A stretch of 64,000 bases of DNA from 66-474 sp051954935 (GTDB lineage: Bacteria; Pseudomonadota; Gammaproteobacteria; Xanthomonadales; Rhodanobacteraceae), in NCBI GenBank assembly GCA_051954935.1, contig JBQCHG010000082.1:1-64000 (forward strand). The letters are read 5' to 3'. The first letter of the stretch is position 1; the number at the start of each line of letters is the position of its first letter. The notes below the pieces were generated by a model, which saw nothing but the letters and a program-made list of their open reading frames with translations, was not told the DNA's origin and did no database searches. Made by a program: the position numbers and the translations under genes. Of the stretch, positions 45,190 to 53,739 are shown one piece after another.

Positions 45190-45794
45190 TGGCTTGCCCC
45201 GTTGCGGATGTAACCGGACAGCGTGAACTGCACCTCCAGTTTCGGCTGGGGCGGCATGCCCGGCTGGGCGACCTGGTAGATGGTGATGTCGTCCACGAAC
45301 ATGTATGGCAGCGCGCGATCGAAATCATGCAGCACCGCCGTCAGGGGCTGGATCGCGCATTGCAGGGTGATGCTGACGCTCACCCGCCGGTACGGCTCCC
45401 TGCCGGCATTGTTTTCGATCGGCATCTTCTGCGGCATCTCGCAGCCGCCGCCTTCATTGGCATGCGCGGCCACCACGTCGGAGGCGCGCTGGATAAGCCC
45501 CGCCGCCGCCGCGGACGGATCGGTCTCCGGCAGGAACGCATTCGCGGAAGCGCCCCCCGCCGCGAGCTGGTTCAGGCGCTGCTGCAACTGCGGCTGTTGC
45601 GCGATCGCCGCGGCGTAGCGCGCGTGCTGCTCGCGGAGGTCGTGCATCTGCGCATTCTGGTCGAGCAGTGGCGCGACGAACCACCAGTGCAGGAGAACGA
45701 AATAGGCGATGGCGAGCGCGATCAGCGCCAGCACGATCGCGGCCAGCCGCGATTGCACGGGACTCAGCTTGACCGGCTTAATGCGAGGCGGCAT
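45186..45794 (-). CDS. gspM: Type II secretion protein M
   Basis: Bitopic inner-membrane component that pairs with GspL. It has 202 residues, one N-terminal helix (about 17-38, AIVLALIALAIAYFVLLHWW), then a coiled coil (LREQHARYAAAIAQQPQLQQRL) and a ferredoxin-like domain (RRVSVSITLQCAIQPLTAVL). The start at ATG 45794 (MPPRIKPVKL) overlaps gspL by 17 bases; a GTG at 45815 is possible. Identity rests on position and fold pattern; the sequence is poorly conserved. Confidence 0.82.
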   Translation of the reverse strand: MPPRIKPVKLSPVQSRLAAIVLALIALAIAYFVLLHWWFVAPLLDQNAQMHDLREQHARYAAAIAQQPQLQQRLNQLAAGGASANAFLPETDPSAAAAGLIQRASDVVAAHANEGGGCEMPQKMPIENNAGREPYRRVSVSITLQCAIQPLTAVLHDFDRALPYMFVDDITIYQVAQPGMPPQPKLEVQFTLSGYIRNGASQ

Positions 45795-46920
45795 TGCCCG
45801 GCTTCCCCGTACCACGCAATTGCGCGGAAAGATCGAAGTGCTCCTTGCCGGTGGTCGGGTCCGGCTGGATCACGCCCTGCAATTTCGGCTCGGCGATCAG
45901 CGACGAATCGCGCAACCTGTCGATCAGTCCCGCGGCTTTCGCGCTCTCGCCCTGCATGGTCAACTGACCGGTCGAATCCAGGGAAAAGCGCTGCAGCCAA
46001 GTGTCGGGCGGCAGGCGTTGGGTGAGATCGCTCAGCACGGAGAGCGGCGACGGCGTGGCGCGCTTGCGCGCGGCGAGGAACCCGGATGCGCCCGCCGCGT
46101 TGACCAACTGCTCGCGCAGGGAAGTGGCCCGGCGTGCCTGCACCTGCAGCGCGTCCACCTGCGTCTGCATCGTGTCCAGCGCGGTCTGGCGGTTGCCCAG
46201 CCATTGCAGCATCACGATCACCGCCAACGCGATGCAGACCGCACCCATGATCAGGTTGGCGCGCCGGCGCGGATGCGCGCGACGCGGGCGTTGCGCAGGC
46301 GGAAGCAGGTTGACGCCCACGCGCCCGTTCGCGGGATTCGCTTCGTCGGCCACGTCCACCGCATCCGGCACCACCCCGATGCCGAGCAGGCGTACCAGCA
46401 GCGGTTCCACCTCCACGCGCGGCGCGGCGATCAGTTCCACCGCGAGTTGGCCTGGCGCCGCATCCAGATCGAGCACGCGCACGTCATACCAGACCTGGTC
46501 CGGCTTGAACGGCGTCTGCCGGTCGATTTCGTATCCGACCACGCGCCGGAGATCGCTCGCCGCCGCCTGCGGCAATTGCAGGCGCCGGCGCAACACGAAT
46601 GACGAGGGCAATAACAGCACCAGTCGCCGATCGGATGGATCGATGTCGCGGCAGGCGCGGACGAAGCCGGCGCGCTGTTCTTCCGGCGCGGCATTCGCCT
46701 CGATGTGCGCGAGCAGATCGCCGGTGCGCTCGCGGCGCACGCGGAGCCCATCCGCCTCCGCACTCAACAGCAGCACTTCCGGCCCCCGCAACACGTGTGC
46801 GCGCAAGCGCTCCGGCAGCAGCGTGGCGAGTTCGCCGCCCCACCAAGCGAGAAAGCGTGGTCCCTGTGAACGTTGCCAAGCCAGCCACGCGCGCTCCAGC
46901 CCGGGCGAAAGCTTGTTCAT
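45778..46920 (-). CDS. gspL: Type II secretion protein L
   Basis: Inner-membrane protein whose cytoplasmic actin-like domain binds the ATPase GspE. It has 380 residues. The N-terminal two-thirds carry PilM/GspL-type motifs (LLLPSSFVLRRRLQLPQAAASDLRRVVGYEID, QTPFKPDQVWYDVRVL). A membrane helix lies near 235-255 (LIMGAVCIALAVIVMLQW). A PilN-like periplasmic part follows. ATG 46920 overlaps the gspK stop as ATGA. Confidence 0.87.
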   Translation of the reverse strand: MNKLSPGLERAWLAWQRSQGPRFLAWWGGELATLLPERLRAHVLRGPEVLLLSAEADGLRVRRERTGDLLAHIEANAAPEEQRAGFVRACRDIDPSDRRLVLLLPSSFVLRRRLQLPQAAASDLRRVVGYEIDRQTPFKPDQVWYDVRVLDLDAAPGQLAVELIAAPRVEVEPLLVRLLGIGVVPDAVDVADEANPANGRVGVNLLPPAQRPRRAHPRRRANLIMGAVCIALAVIVMLQWLGNRQTALDTMQTQVDALQVQARRATSLREQLVNAAGASGFLAARKRATPSPLSVLSDLTQRLPPDTWLQRFSLDSTGQLTMQGESAKAAGLIDRLRDSSLIAEPKLQGVIQPDPTTGKEHFDLSAQLRGTGKPGNAASH

Positions 46921-47864
46921 CGCGATTCCCTGGACACCGATTCCCTGGACACTTCCGAATCCTCGGCGATGTTCGACACGTCTCTCCAGCCTAACACGGT
47001 GTACGGCCGCAGGCCGCCACTCATCGCCGTCACCCGCAGGATCGCGTCCTGGGCCGAGCGCGTACCGTCCGGCAGGACCGCCACCGCACGGATCTCCTGG
47101 GTCAGGCCGCCGAAGCCGGCGACCGGCACTTGCGGGGCGGCGGCGCCCTGCGCCGCCGGCAGCGGAAGGTTGCCCTGCAGCGGCGGACGGGCGCGGCGCG
47201 CGGCCACGACGCGGGCCGCGGCCACCGCATCGCCGTCCCTGCCCGCCGCGAGTGCCAGCGGCCCCGCGTACGCCTCGTCCGGGAAATTGCGCCCGGAGTA
47301 CACCGTCACCGCATCGGCGAGCCTGCGGTACAGCGCATCGGTCATGCCGTATACGCGCGACAACTCGTCGCTGCTGCGAAACGGACCGTTGCGTGGCAGC
47401 CAGGCGAGCCCGGCACGACGGTAGGTTTCCGCTTCGGCGCCATGGGGATGCGGGATGTCGTCACTGTCACGCCAGTCCTGCACCGCATCGGCGAGCGCCT
47501 GCGCGTGCGGCTGGTCGGCGCCGGCGGCGAGGAACAGGTTCTTCAGCACCTCCGGCGTGGCGGCGTTGAGATCCACCTGCCCGGACGTGTCGGTGACGTT
47601 CACCTGGACCCTGGCTCCGTCGAAGTCGAAGCGATAGCCGCGCCCGTCCGGTACCCAGCGACGCGCAGGATCGGGGTCACGCAGGGCCTGCACCGCCCGC
47701 GCTACGCCCGCGTCCGCGGCATAGCGCGCACGCGCCTGCGCGTAGGTGTTGCGCGCAGCCTCGCCCTCCCCGTGCGCGGTCACCGCCATCCCCGCCAGCA
47801 ATGCGGCGAGCAAGGCGATCGCCCACATCGCGAACAGCAACGCGGCACCGCGCGCGCGCTTCAT
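46917..47864 (-). CDS. gspK: Type II secretion minor pseudopilin K
   Basis: Large minor pseudopilin that caps the pseudopilus tip. It has 315 residues. The leader is ARGAALLFAMWAIALLAAL, without the usual glutamate at +5, as normal for GspK. A SAM-like domain follows: DLNAATPEVLKNLFLAAG...ALADAVQDWRDSDD. ATG 47864 overlaps the gspJ stop. The C-terminal SEVSRESVSRES is encoded by a 15-16-base tandem repeat overlapping the gspL start region. Confidence 0.9.
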   Translation of the reverse strand: MKRARGAALLFAMWAIALLAALLAGMAVTAHGEGEAARNTYAQARARYAADAGVARAVQALRDPDPARRWVPDGRGYRFDFDGARVQVNVTDTSGQVDLNAATPEVLKNLFLAAGADQPHAQALADAVQDWRDSDDIPHPHGAEAETYRRAGLAWLPRNGPFRSSDELSRVYGMTDALYRRLADAVTVYSGRNFPDEAYAGPLALAAGRDGDAVAAARVVAARRARPPLQGNLPLPAAQGAAAPQVPVAGFGGLTQEIRAVAVLPDGTRSAQDAILRVTAMSGGLRPYTVLGWRDVSNIAEDSEVSRESVSRESR

Positions 47865-48511
47865 TGCCCCGCTCCCAGCGAAATCGGCACCCCGGAACCA
47901 TTGCCGGCGCGCAGCGGTACCAGCATTTCCGGGAAACCCACGCGTCCGCCCCAATCGGGATCGGCGACGATGTGCACCGCCAGCGGCAGGCCGTTGGTGC
48001 TGTGCCAGATCCGCTGCCATTTCGCCGGCGCGTTGCCCTGCGCGGCGACGAGGTATTCGAAACCGGGATCGGTGACATGTTCGAGCAGGGTTTCCGGTTT
48101 CGAATCCGGCGAGACGGTATCGCCGGACAGCGGCGCGTAGGTCAGCTGCAGCGTGTAATCGTTGCTTCCGGACTCGCGCACGAATTTCAAGGTCTGCACG
48201 AACAGCCCGCCATCGCCGAGCTGCGCCGGCATCGGCGCCACGTAGGTCAGCGACAACGGATCGCCGGTGAACATGCGCGCCGCCTGGTCCTTCGCCGGCA
48301 CGAACGCCTGCGGTTGCGCGCCGCCGAGATAATTGCGCAGGAAGGCCTGTACCGCGCGCACGCGATCGCTGCGCTCTGTCAAGGCCTCCGCGCTGCGGGT
48401 CAGGCGCGCGCCGGTGCGCAACGCGCCCCACACGCCCACCATCGTCATCGCCATCAGCACCAGCGCGAGCAGGATCTCGAGGAGGGTGAAGCCGGAAGCG
48501 CGGCGGCTCAT
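47861..48511 (-). CDS. gspJ: Type II secretion minor pseudopilin J
   Basis: Minor pseudopilin of the tip complex. It has 216 residues. The prepilin peptidase site is RRASG/FTLLEILLALVLMA, with glutamate at +5. The globular part includes FLRNYLGGAQPQAFVP and FEYLVAAQGNAPAKWQ. Its ATG 48511 overlaps the gspI stop. Confidence 0.9.
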   Translation of the reverse strand: MSRRASGFTLLEILLALVLMAMTMVGVWGALRTGARLTRSAEALTERSDRVRAVQAFLRNYLGGAQPQAFVPAKDQAARMFTGDPLSLTYVAPMPAQLGDGGLFVQTLKFVRESGSNDYTLQLTYAPLSGDTVSPDSKPETLLEHVTDPGFEYLVAAQGNAPAKWQRIWHSTNGLPLAVHIVADPDWGGRVGFPEMLVPLRAGNGSGVPISLGAGQ

Positions 48512-48936
48512 GGCTGCAGCGCCTGCTGCGCGCGCAGGGTGGAAAAGTGCAGCGTGCGACCACCGCCGTAGCGCACGTCCAGGTCCATCCGGAACAGGTC
48601 TATGCCGTTGCTCACGAGCGGCTGCGCGGGCGACGTCGCGAAACCATTCGCGGACGGCGGCGCAGGTAGCGTGAATTTGCTCGTGCGCAACTGCCAGGTC
48701 GCACCATCGGCGAAGCGCCCCTGCTGCACGCCGTTGCGCAGCGGCAGCACCAATCCCTGCTCGTCCAGCAGTGATTGCGCTTCCAGCGTCGCGGTGGTGA
48801 GCGCTTCGCCACGCAGGCTGTTGCCCAGTGCGCCGCTCATCGCGCGCAACCCGATCGCGAAGGCGAACGCCAGCAGCGCGATCGCGGCGAGGACCTCGAG
48901 GAGGGTGAAGCCGCGATGGCCGGATCGGGCTTTCAC
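48508..48936 (-). CDS. gspI: Type II secretion minor pseudopilin I
   Basis: Minor pseudopilin. It has 142 residues. The cleavage motif is SGHRG/FTLLEVLAAIALLAF. ATG 48936 overlaps the gspH stop. Size and position fit GspI; the globular domain (LPLRNGVQQGRFADGATWQL) matches the I-type pattern. Confidence 0.9.
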   Translation of the reverse strand: MKARSGHRGFTLLEVLAAIALLAFAFAIGLRAMSGALGNSLRGEALTTATLEAQSLLDEQGLVLPLRNGVQQGRFADGATWQLRTSKFTLPAPPSANGFATSPAQPLVSNGIDLFRMDLDVRYGGGRTLHFSTLRAQQALQP

Positions 48937-49379
48937 TGCGTCGCCACTTGGCTCATCGCCACTGCGCCGGTCAGCCAGTCCACGTCGATCCGCATCTCGC
49001 GGTTCTTGCGGACGAGTTCGATATTGCCACCGGTCGAGCTGCCGTCCGGGAAGAAGCGGATGCGCGCTTCACCCGGATGCTGCACGTCCTCGGCCGCCGA
49101 GGTTACGTGCAGCACGGTTCCACCCGGGATGCCCTGCGGCTCGCGCCCGGGCGAGGCGAACGTGCGCGCGTTCAGATCCAGCGTGAACCATTGCGGCCGG
49201 TGCTCCACCAGCGCGCGCGTGCGCGTGTGGCGCAGCGCGGCGGCGATGTCACGCGCGGAAGCATCCAGCCGCGCGCGATCCAGCCCACCGTCCAGGCTGA
49301 AGGCGGTCACCGCCAGCGCGATGCCCATCAGCGCCAGTACGGCGAGTATTTCCAGCAAGGTGAAGCCGCGCTGCTTCAT
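48933..49379 (-). CDS. gspH: Type II secretion minor pseudopilin H
   Basis: Minor pseudopilin. It has 148 residues. KQRG/FTLLEILAVLALMGIAL is the class III leader and the helix, and ARDIAAALRHTRTRALVEHRPQ is typical of GspH. It is 9 bases from gspG. Confidence 0.92.
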   Translation of the reverse strand: MKQRGFTLLEILAVLALMGIALAVTAFSLDGGLDRARLDASARDIAAALRHTRTRALVEHRPQWFTLDLNARTFASPGREPQGIPGGTVLHVTSAAEDVQHPGEARIRFFPDGSSTGGNIELVRKNREMRIDVDWLTGAVAMSQVATQ

Positions 49380-49388
49380 CGCAAACGC

Positions 49389-49850
49389 TCACTGCTGCCA
49401 GTTCCCGTAATCCGCATCCACGCCTTCGCCGCCCGGCTTGCCGTCGCGGCCGTAGAAGACGATGTCGTACTGGCCGTGCTGGCCCGGGTACGTGTAACCG
49501 AACGGATGACCCCACGGATCCTTGAGGTCGCCGGCCTTGGCATACGGACCGTTCCACGACGGCGCGTCGGCCGGCTTGGTCAGCAGGTCCTGCAACTCCT
49601 TCGGCGGCGACCCGTTGTCGAGCATGTAAGCGTCGATGTCCTGGCTGAGTTTCTGCACCTGCAGCTTGCCGGCCTTGTAATCGGCCTTGGTCACGCTGCC
49701 ACTGATCGAACGCGCGACGATCGTCGCGACGATGCCGAGCAGCACGATCACCGCGAGCATTTCCAGCAAGGTGAAGCCTCGCGCCGCCACTCTTCCGGCA
49801 CGAACCCCGACTGCCGGGTTCGGAGTCCCGGTCGATTTCAATAAAGGCAT
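49389..49850 (-). CDS. gspG: Type II secretion major pseudopilin G
   Basis: Main pseudopilus subunit. It has 153 residues from ATG 49850, which has AGAGGG 6 bases upstream; an in-frame ATG at 49889 overlaps gspF. The leader before the cleavage site RG/FTLLEMLAVIVLLGIVA is unusually long (about 25 residues; most GspG leaders are 5-10) and is partly encoded by a GGAGTCCCGG-like stretch. The calcium-loop and C-terminal region (PWGHPFGYTYPG, GRDGKPGGEGVDADYGNW) is canonical. Confidence 0.95.
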   Translation of the reverse strand: MPLLKSTGTPNPAVGVRAGRVAARGFTLLEMLAVIVLLGIVATIVARSISGSVTKADYKAGKLQVQKLSQDIDAYMLDNGSPPKELQDLLTKPADAPSWNGPYAKAGDLKDPWGHPFGYTYPGQHGQYDIVFYGRDGKPGGEGVDADYGNWQQ

Positions 49851-49885
49851 GTCGAACCCTCTGCGGTTTGAAGTGATGTTGAAGA

Positions 49886-51097
49886 TCATTGGATGTTTCC
49901 CGTGAGGCTCAGGAGCGGCAGCAGGATCGCCAGCATGATGCCGGCCACCAGCACGGCCATGATGATGGTCAGCACCGGCACCAGCGCCGAGAGCATCTTG
50001 TCTATCGCACCGCGCACCTGGCCGTCGTAGGTATCGGCTGCGCGCAGCAGCATCTGGTCGAGCGTGCCCGATTCCTCGCCCACCGCGGCGATCTGCACCG
50101 CGAGCTTAGGAAAACCGGTGTGCGCCGCCAGCGCGCGCGACAATGCCTCGCCGCCCTTGACCGCTTCGGTAACCGGCTCCAGCTGCGCGGCCAGTTCGCG
50201 GTTGGCGACGACCTGGCGCGCGATCCCGAGCGCGCTCAGCAGCGGCACGCCGTTCTTCAGCAGACTACCGAGCGTGCGCATCAGTCGCGCGGTTTCCACT
50301 TTCAGCAGCAGCGGGCCGAACACGCGCGCGCGCAGCAGGCGAGCATCCAGTCCGCGCCGCGCGACCGGCTCGCGCAAGCGCGCCTGCGTGTAGATGCCCG
50401 CGATGATCAGCAGCGCCAGCACGATCCAGCCCCAGTCGTGCAGGAACGAACCGAGCGCCATCAGCACGCGCGTGACCAGCGGCACCGGCACGTTCATGTC
50501 GGCGAAGATCGGCACGAACTGCGGCACCACGAATGCCAGCAGCAGCACCAGCGAGCCGAGTACGCCGAACAGCAGGAACGCCGGATACACCAGTGCGCCG
50601 ATCACGCTCTCGCGCAACGACCGCGCGCGTTCGAGGTAATCGGCCAGACGTTTGAGCGTTTCGTCCAGCGCCCCGCCTGCTTCGCCGGCGCGCACCATGC
50701 TGACGTACAGCCGCGAAAACGCGCCGTGCTCTTCCTCCAGCGCATGCGACAGCGAGGCACCGCCGCGGACGCGTTCGCGCACGCGCATCACCACATTGCG
50801 CGCACGTTCGCCTTCGGGCAGCTCCAGCAGCAGTTGCAGCGAGCGGTCCAGCGGCAGGCCCGCACCGAGCAAGGTACCGAGCTGCTGCGTGAACTGCACC
50901 AGCGCGGCGCCCGACAACGGTTGTCGCTGCCAGCGCTTGAACAGCGACCCGCCGCCGGCTTCCGCGTCATCCGCGGCGAGCGGCACGTTGCCCTGCTCCT
51001 GCAGACGCGCGACGACATCCTCGACGGTCGGCGCATCCATGCGGCCTTCGACGACTTCGCCGGCGGGGGTAACGGCCTTGTAGTGGAATTGCGGCAT
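49886..51097 (-). CDS. gspF: Type II secretion inner-membrane platform protein F
   Basis: Polytopic platform protein. It has 403 residues with the T2SSF domain twice (about 70-190 and 275-395). PQFHYKAVTPAGEVVEGR starts the family; FTQQLGTLLGAGLPLDRSL and RTLGSLLKNGVPLLSALGI are the paired helical motifs. Three membrane segments are evident. It lies 8 bases after gspE. Confidence 0.95.
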   Translation of the reverse strand: MPQFHYKAVTPAGEVVEGRMDAPTVEDVVARLQEQGNVPLAADDAEAGGGSLFKRWQRQPLSGAALVQFTQQLGTLLGAGLPLDRSLQLLLELPEGERARNVVMRVRERVRGGASLSHALEEEHGAFSRLYVSMVRAGEAGGALDETLKRLADYLERARSLRESVIGALVYPAFLLFGVLGSLVLLLAFVVPQFVPIFADMNVPVPLVTRVLMALGSFLHDWGWIVLALLIIAGIYTQARLREPVARRGLDARLLRARVFGPLLLKVETARLMRTLGSLLKNGVPLLSALGIARQVVANRELAAQLEPVTEAVKGGEALSRALAAHTGFPKLAVQIAAVGEESGTLDQMLLRAADTYDGQVRGAIDKMLSALVPVLTIIMAVLVAGIMLAILLPLLSLTGNIQ

Positions 51098-51104
51098 GCG
51101 CGGC

Positions 51105-52832
51105 TCAGGCTTCCTGCGTCACACGCAGGACCTCCTCGATCGTCGTCTGACCGGCGAGCGCCTTGCGCAGGCCGTCCTCGTACATCGTGCGCATCCCCTC
51201 GGCGCGCGCTGCGCGCTCGATCTCGCTCGCATCCGCGCGCTGCATCACCAGCCGCCTCAGCGGATCGCTGAGCGTCAGCTGTTCGATGATCGCCAGGCGG
51301 CCGCGATAGCCGCTGGGATTTTCGGCGGAACCACGCGGCCGGTACAGCCGCAACGGACGCTGGTCGGTGAGCTTGTCGAGACCCAGTTCCCTCACCATTT
51401 CCGGCAGCGGTTCGTAAGCTTCGGCGGTTTCCGGATCGAGCCGGCGCACCAACCGCTGCGCGAGGATCGCATTCACCGTGGAGGCCAGCAGGTAGTCCTC
51501 GACGCCCATGTCCAGCAGGCGGGTCAATCCGCCCGCCGCCGAATTGGTGTGCAGCGTGGAGAGCACCAAGTGTCCGGTGAGCGCGGACTGGATCGCGATC
51601 TTGCAGGTCTCCAGGTCGCGCATCTCGCCGATCATGATCACGTCCGGGTCCTGCCGCACGATCGAACGCAGGGCGCCGGCAAAATCCAGCCCGATCGCCG
51701 GCTTCACCTGCATCTGGTTGATGCCTTCGAGCTGGTATTCGACCGGGTCCTCGACCGTGATGATCTTGCGATCCGGCGTGTTGATCTTCGACAGCGCGGT
51801 GTAGAGCGTGGTGGTCTTGCCGGACCCCGTGGGGCCCGTGACCAGCAGGATGCCGTGCGGCTGCTCCAGCACCTGCAGGAACTGCGGCAGTGTATGTTCG
51901 TCGAAACCGAGCGCGGCGAAATCCAGCACCACGTTGCCGCGATCAAGGATGCGCATCACCACCGACTCGCCGAAGCTGGTCGGGATGCACGACACGCGCA
52001 GGTCCAATTCCTTGCCCTGCACGCGCAGCATGATGCGACCGTCCTGCGGCAGGCGGCGCTCGGCAATGTTCATGCGTGCCATGATCTTGATGCGCGAAAT
52101 CACCGCTGCGGTGCTGGACGCCGGCGGCGCTTCCACCTCGTGCAGCACGCCGTCGATGCGATACCGCACCTTCAGGCGATTTTCGAAAGGCTCGATGTGG
52201 ATGTCGGATGCGCGTGCTTCCACCGCGCGCTGGATCAGCAGATTCACCAGGCGGATAACCGGGGCCTCGGAAGCGAGGTCGCGCAGGTGCTCGATGTCGT
52301 CTTCGCCGCCGGCGCTTTCGCCATCCATGCCTTCCACGATCGCGCCCAGCGCGCTGCGGCCCTGGCCATGCCAGCGCTCGATCAGGTCGTCGATTTCCGA
52401 GCGCAACGCGATGCGAAGCACCACCGGCTTGCCGGCCGCCAGCGCCACGGCCTGCAACGGATAGGAGTCGCCCGGATCGGCCACGGCCAATTCCAGCGCG
52501 CCATCGCGCTCGCCGATCGGCACCACGTGATGCTGTTTCATGAAACGCAGCGACAGTCCGTTGCCGGCGCTTTCAGGCGGTGCGTCCGGCGCCTCCTTCA
52601 TCGCCAGCAGCGGCAGGTGCAGCGTTTCCGACCAGGCTTCGGCGAGGTCGCGCTCCGACACCAGGCCCAGCCGCGCCAACAGCGCGGTCAGCGTGCCGTC
52701 CGGCGATTCGGCGTGGATGCGCTCGGCGCGCGCGAGGTCCGATTCCTTCAGCTTGCCGCGCTCGACCAGCAGCGCGCACACGGGCACTTCCGCGCGGGTG
52801 TTCGGGGCAGAGGTTTGCGCGCTTGCTGACAT
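51105..52832 (-). CDS. gspE: Type II secretion ATPase E
   Basis: Hexameric ATPase that powers pseudopilus assembly. It has 575 residues. The MshEN-like N-domain (GKLKESDLARAERIHA, LSERDL-like LVSERDLAEAW) is followed by the catalytic domain: Walker A GPTGSGKTTTLY near 331-340, ASP box ITVEDPVEYQLEGINQMQV, Walker B IMIGEMRDLET, His box LSTLHTNSAAGGL. The usual C-terminal CxxC...CxxC zinc motif is missing: it reads RLDPETAEAYEP and YRPRGSAENPSGYRGR. ATG 52832 lacks a strong ribosome-binding site. It is the first gene of the operon. Confidence 0.95.
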   Translation of the reverse strand: MSASAQTSAPNTRAEVPVCALLVERGKLKESDLARAERIHAESPDGTLTALLARLGLVSERDLAEAWSETLHLPLLAMKEAPDAPPESAGNGLSLRFMKQHHVVPIGERDGALELAVADPGDSYPLQAVALAAGKPVVLRIALRSEIDDLIERWHGQGRSALGAIVEGMDGESAGGEDDIEHLRDLASEAPVIRLVNLLIQRAVEARASDIHIEPFENRLKVRYRIDGVLHEVEAPPASSTAAVISRIKIMARMNIAERRLPQDGRIMLRVQGKELDLRVSCIPTSFGESVVMRILDRGNVVLDFAALGFDEHTLPQFLQVLEQPHGILLVTGPTGSGKTTTLYTALSKINTPDRKIITVEDPVEYQLEGINQMQVKPAIGLDFAGALRSIVRQDPDVIMIGEMRDLETCKIAIQSALTGHLVLSTLHTNSAAGGLTRLLDMGVEDYLLASTVNAILAQRLVRRLDPETAEAYEPLPEMVRELGLDKLTDQRPLRLYRPRGSAENPSGYRGRLAIIEQLTLSDPLRRLVMQRADASEIERAARAEGMRTMYEDGLRKALAGQTTIEEVLRVTQEA

Positions 52833-52872
52833 GGGGAGGCCTGCTGCGCTCGAATTGTGAAAACTCTTGTCT

Positions 52873-52894
52873 AGCATATCCGGCGGTTGACCGC
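52873..52894 (-). promoter_or_regulatory. Possible gspE promoter and small palindrome
   Basis: TATGCT (52873-52878, minus strand) is a possible -10 about 41 bases before gspE. GCGGT-tg-ACCGC (52883-52894) overlaps its spacer. No good -35 is seen. A strong terminator of the upstream gene ends just before it, so the secretion operon must have a promoter here. Confidence 0.35.
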
Positions 52895-52904
52895 ATGGAG
52901 CGGG

Positions 52905-52932
52905 AAAAAAACGGGCGGCCTGAAGCCGCCCG
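52905..52932 (-). terminator. Intrinsic terminator of the Ser/Met-rich secreted protein gene
   Basis: On the minus strand CGGGCGGC-ttcag-GCCGCCCG is followed by a run of seven T. This is one of the clearest Rho-independent terminators in the window, 23 bases past the stop codon. Confidence 0.9.
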
Positions 52933-52954
52933 TAGAACAGCCTGTGGCGTGTGG

Positions 52955-53383
52955 TCACATCGAGGACGAGCTGTCCTTCGTGTAACCCAGATGTACCGTG
53001 ATCTTGTCGCCTTTCTTCAGGTTCTGCGAAGCGTTCGGGAAATGCAGCCGCAGGTTCATGCCTTCCGATTTGACGTGCACCATCCCGTTGCTGCTGACCG
53101 ACTCGACCGTGCCGCTCATGCTGTGCTCGCCCATCATCTGCCCGTTGGACATGCTGGAACTCGACATGCTGCCGCTGCTGGAGCCGCTCTGCATAGACGA
53201 GCCGCTTGCCGTCGCGGACTGGGGGTTCTGCTGCAAGCTGCCCGAATGGGTCAATGCGCCCGATTGCGGATGCTGCATGCCGGTGTCCTGGGTGTCGGTG
53301 CTGCTTTGCGCCAGCGCCAGCGGCGCCGCGCAGGCCAGCACTCCGGCGACCAGCAGCGACATCATTGACTGAGTGCGTTTCAT
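52955..53383 (-). CDS. Small secreted Ser/Met/Gly-rich protein
   Basis: A 142-residue protein with a Sec signal peptide (MKRTQSMMSLLVAGVLACAAPLALAQ), then a low-complexity Ser/Met/Gly/Gln segment (about 27-90), and a C-terminal beta-rich part (SGTVESVSSNGMVHVKSEGMNLRLHFPNAS, LKKGDKITVHLGYTKD) that resembles a small OB-like barrel. ATG 53383 has GGAGG 5 bases upstream. Methionine spacing hints at metal (copper) binding, but this is only a guess. It is a single-gene unit with its own terminator. Confidence 0.75.
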   Translation of the reverse strand: MKRTQSMMSLLVAGVLACAAPLALAQSSTDTQDTGMQHPQSGALTHSGSLQQNPQSATASGSSMQSGSSSGSMSSSSMSNGQMMGEHSMSGTVESVSSNGMVHVKSEGMNLRLHFPNASQNLKKGDKITVHLGYTKDSSSSM

Positions 53384-53484
53384 GTTCTCCTCCTTGAATG
53401 TCTGACCCGTGGAGCCATCGGCTCGCGATGGCACCGACCAGTACAAACCCGCCGGCAAAAGCGGTCAAGGAGACGGCGAATTCC

Positions 53485-53501
53485 GTTCAGGCTGCCTGAA
53501 C
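53485..53501. promoter_or_regulatory. Perfect palindrome upstream of the small secreted gene
   Basis: GTTCAGG-ctg-CCTGAAC, 101 bases upstream of the secreted-protein start and in the gap before the sdaA remnant. It could be an operator. The remainder of 53384-53544 shows nothing else recognisable. Confidence 0.35.
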
Positions 53502-53544
53502 ATCGCTCCGCAGGCTAGCCGTGCGAACCGCAAGCTTTCGTTGG

Positions 53545-53660
53545 GGGGACGCTAAGAAAGCATCAACTCTCGCGTTCACGGCTCCGCGACTCGTCTCTTT
53601 GTATTTGTCGTTCAAGCCCCGATCGGTATCCCGCGTGGCCTCGATTCAGGAGATCTGCGC
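53545..53660 (-). pseudogene. Decayed 3' fragment of L-serine dehydratase (sdaA)
   Basis: On the minus strand the frame beginning near 53636 reads TRDTDRGLNDKYKETSRG then AVN. Intact SdaA ends RDTGRDMKDKYKETSRG then GLAVNVVEC. Thirteen of 17 residues agree, including an exact DKYKETSRG. The frame then drifts with no matching stop. Upstream, weak similarity after a frameshift may continue to about 53720. No start or catalytic region remains, so this is a remnant. Confidence 0.8.
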
Positions 53661-53739
53661 CGACGCCCTGTGAATCGGACATCGCAGAGACGGAGCGAAC
53701 CGTGTTGCCCTGGAAGCTGGAACCCATGGAGTGGACAAA

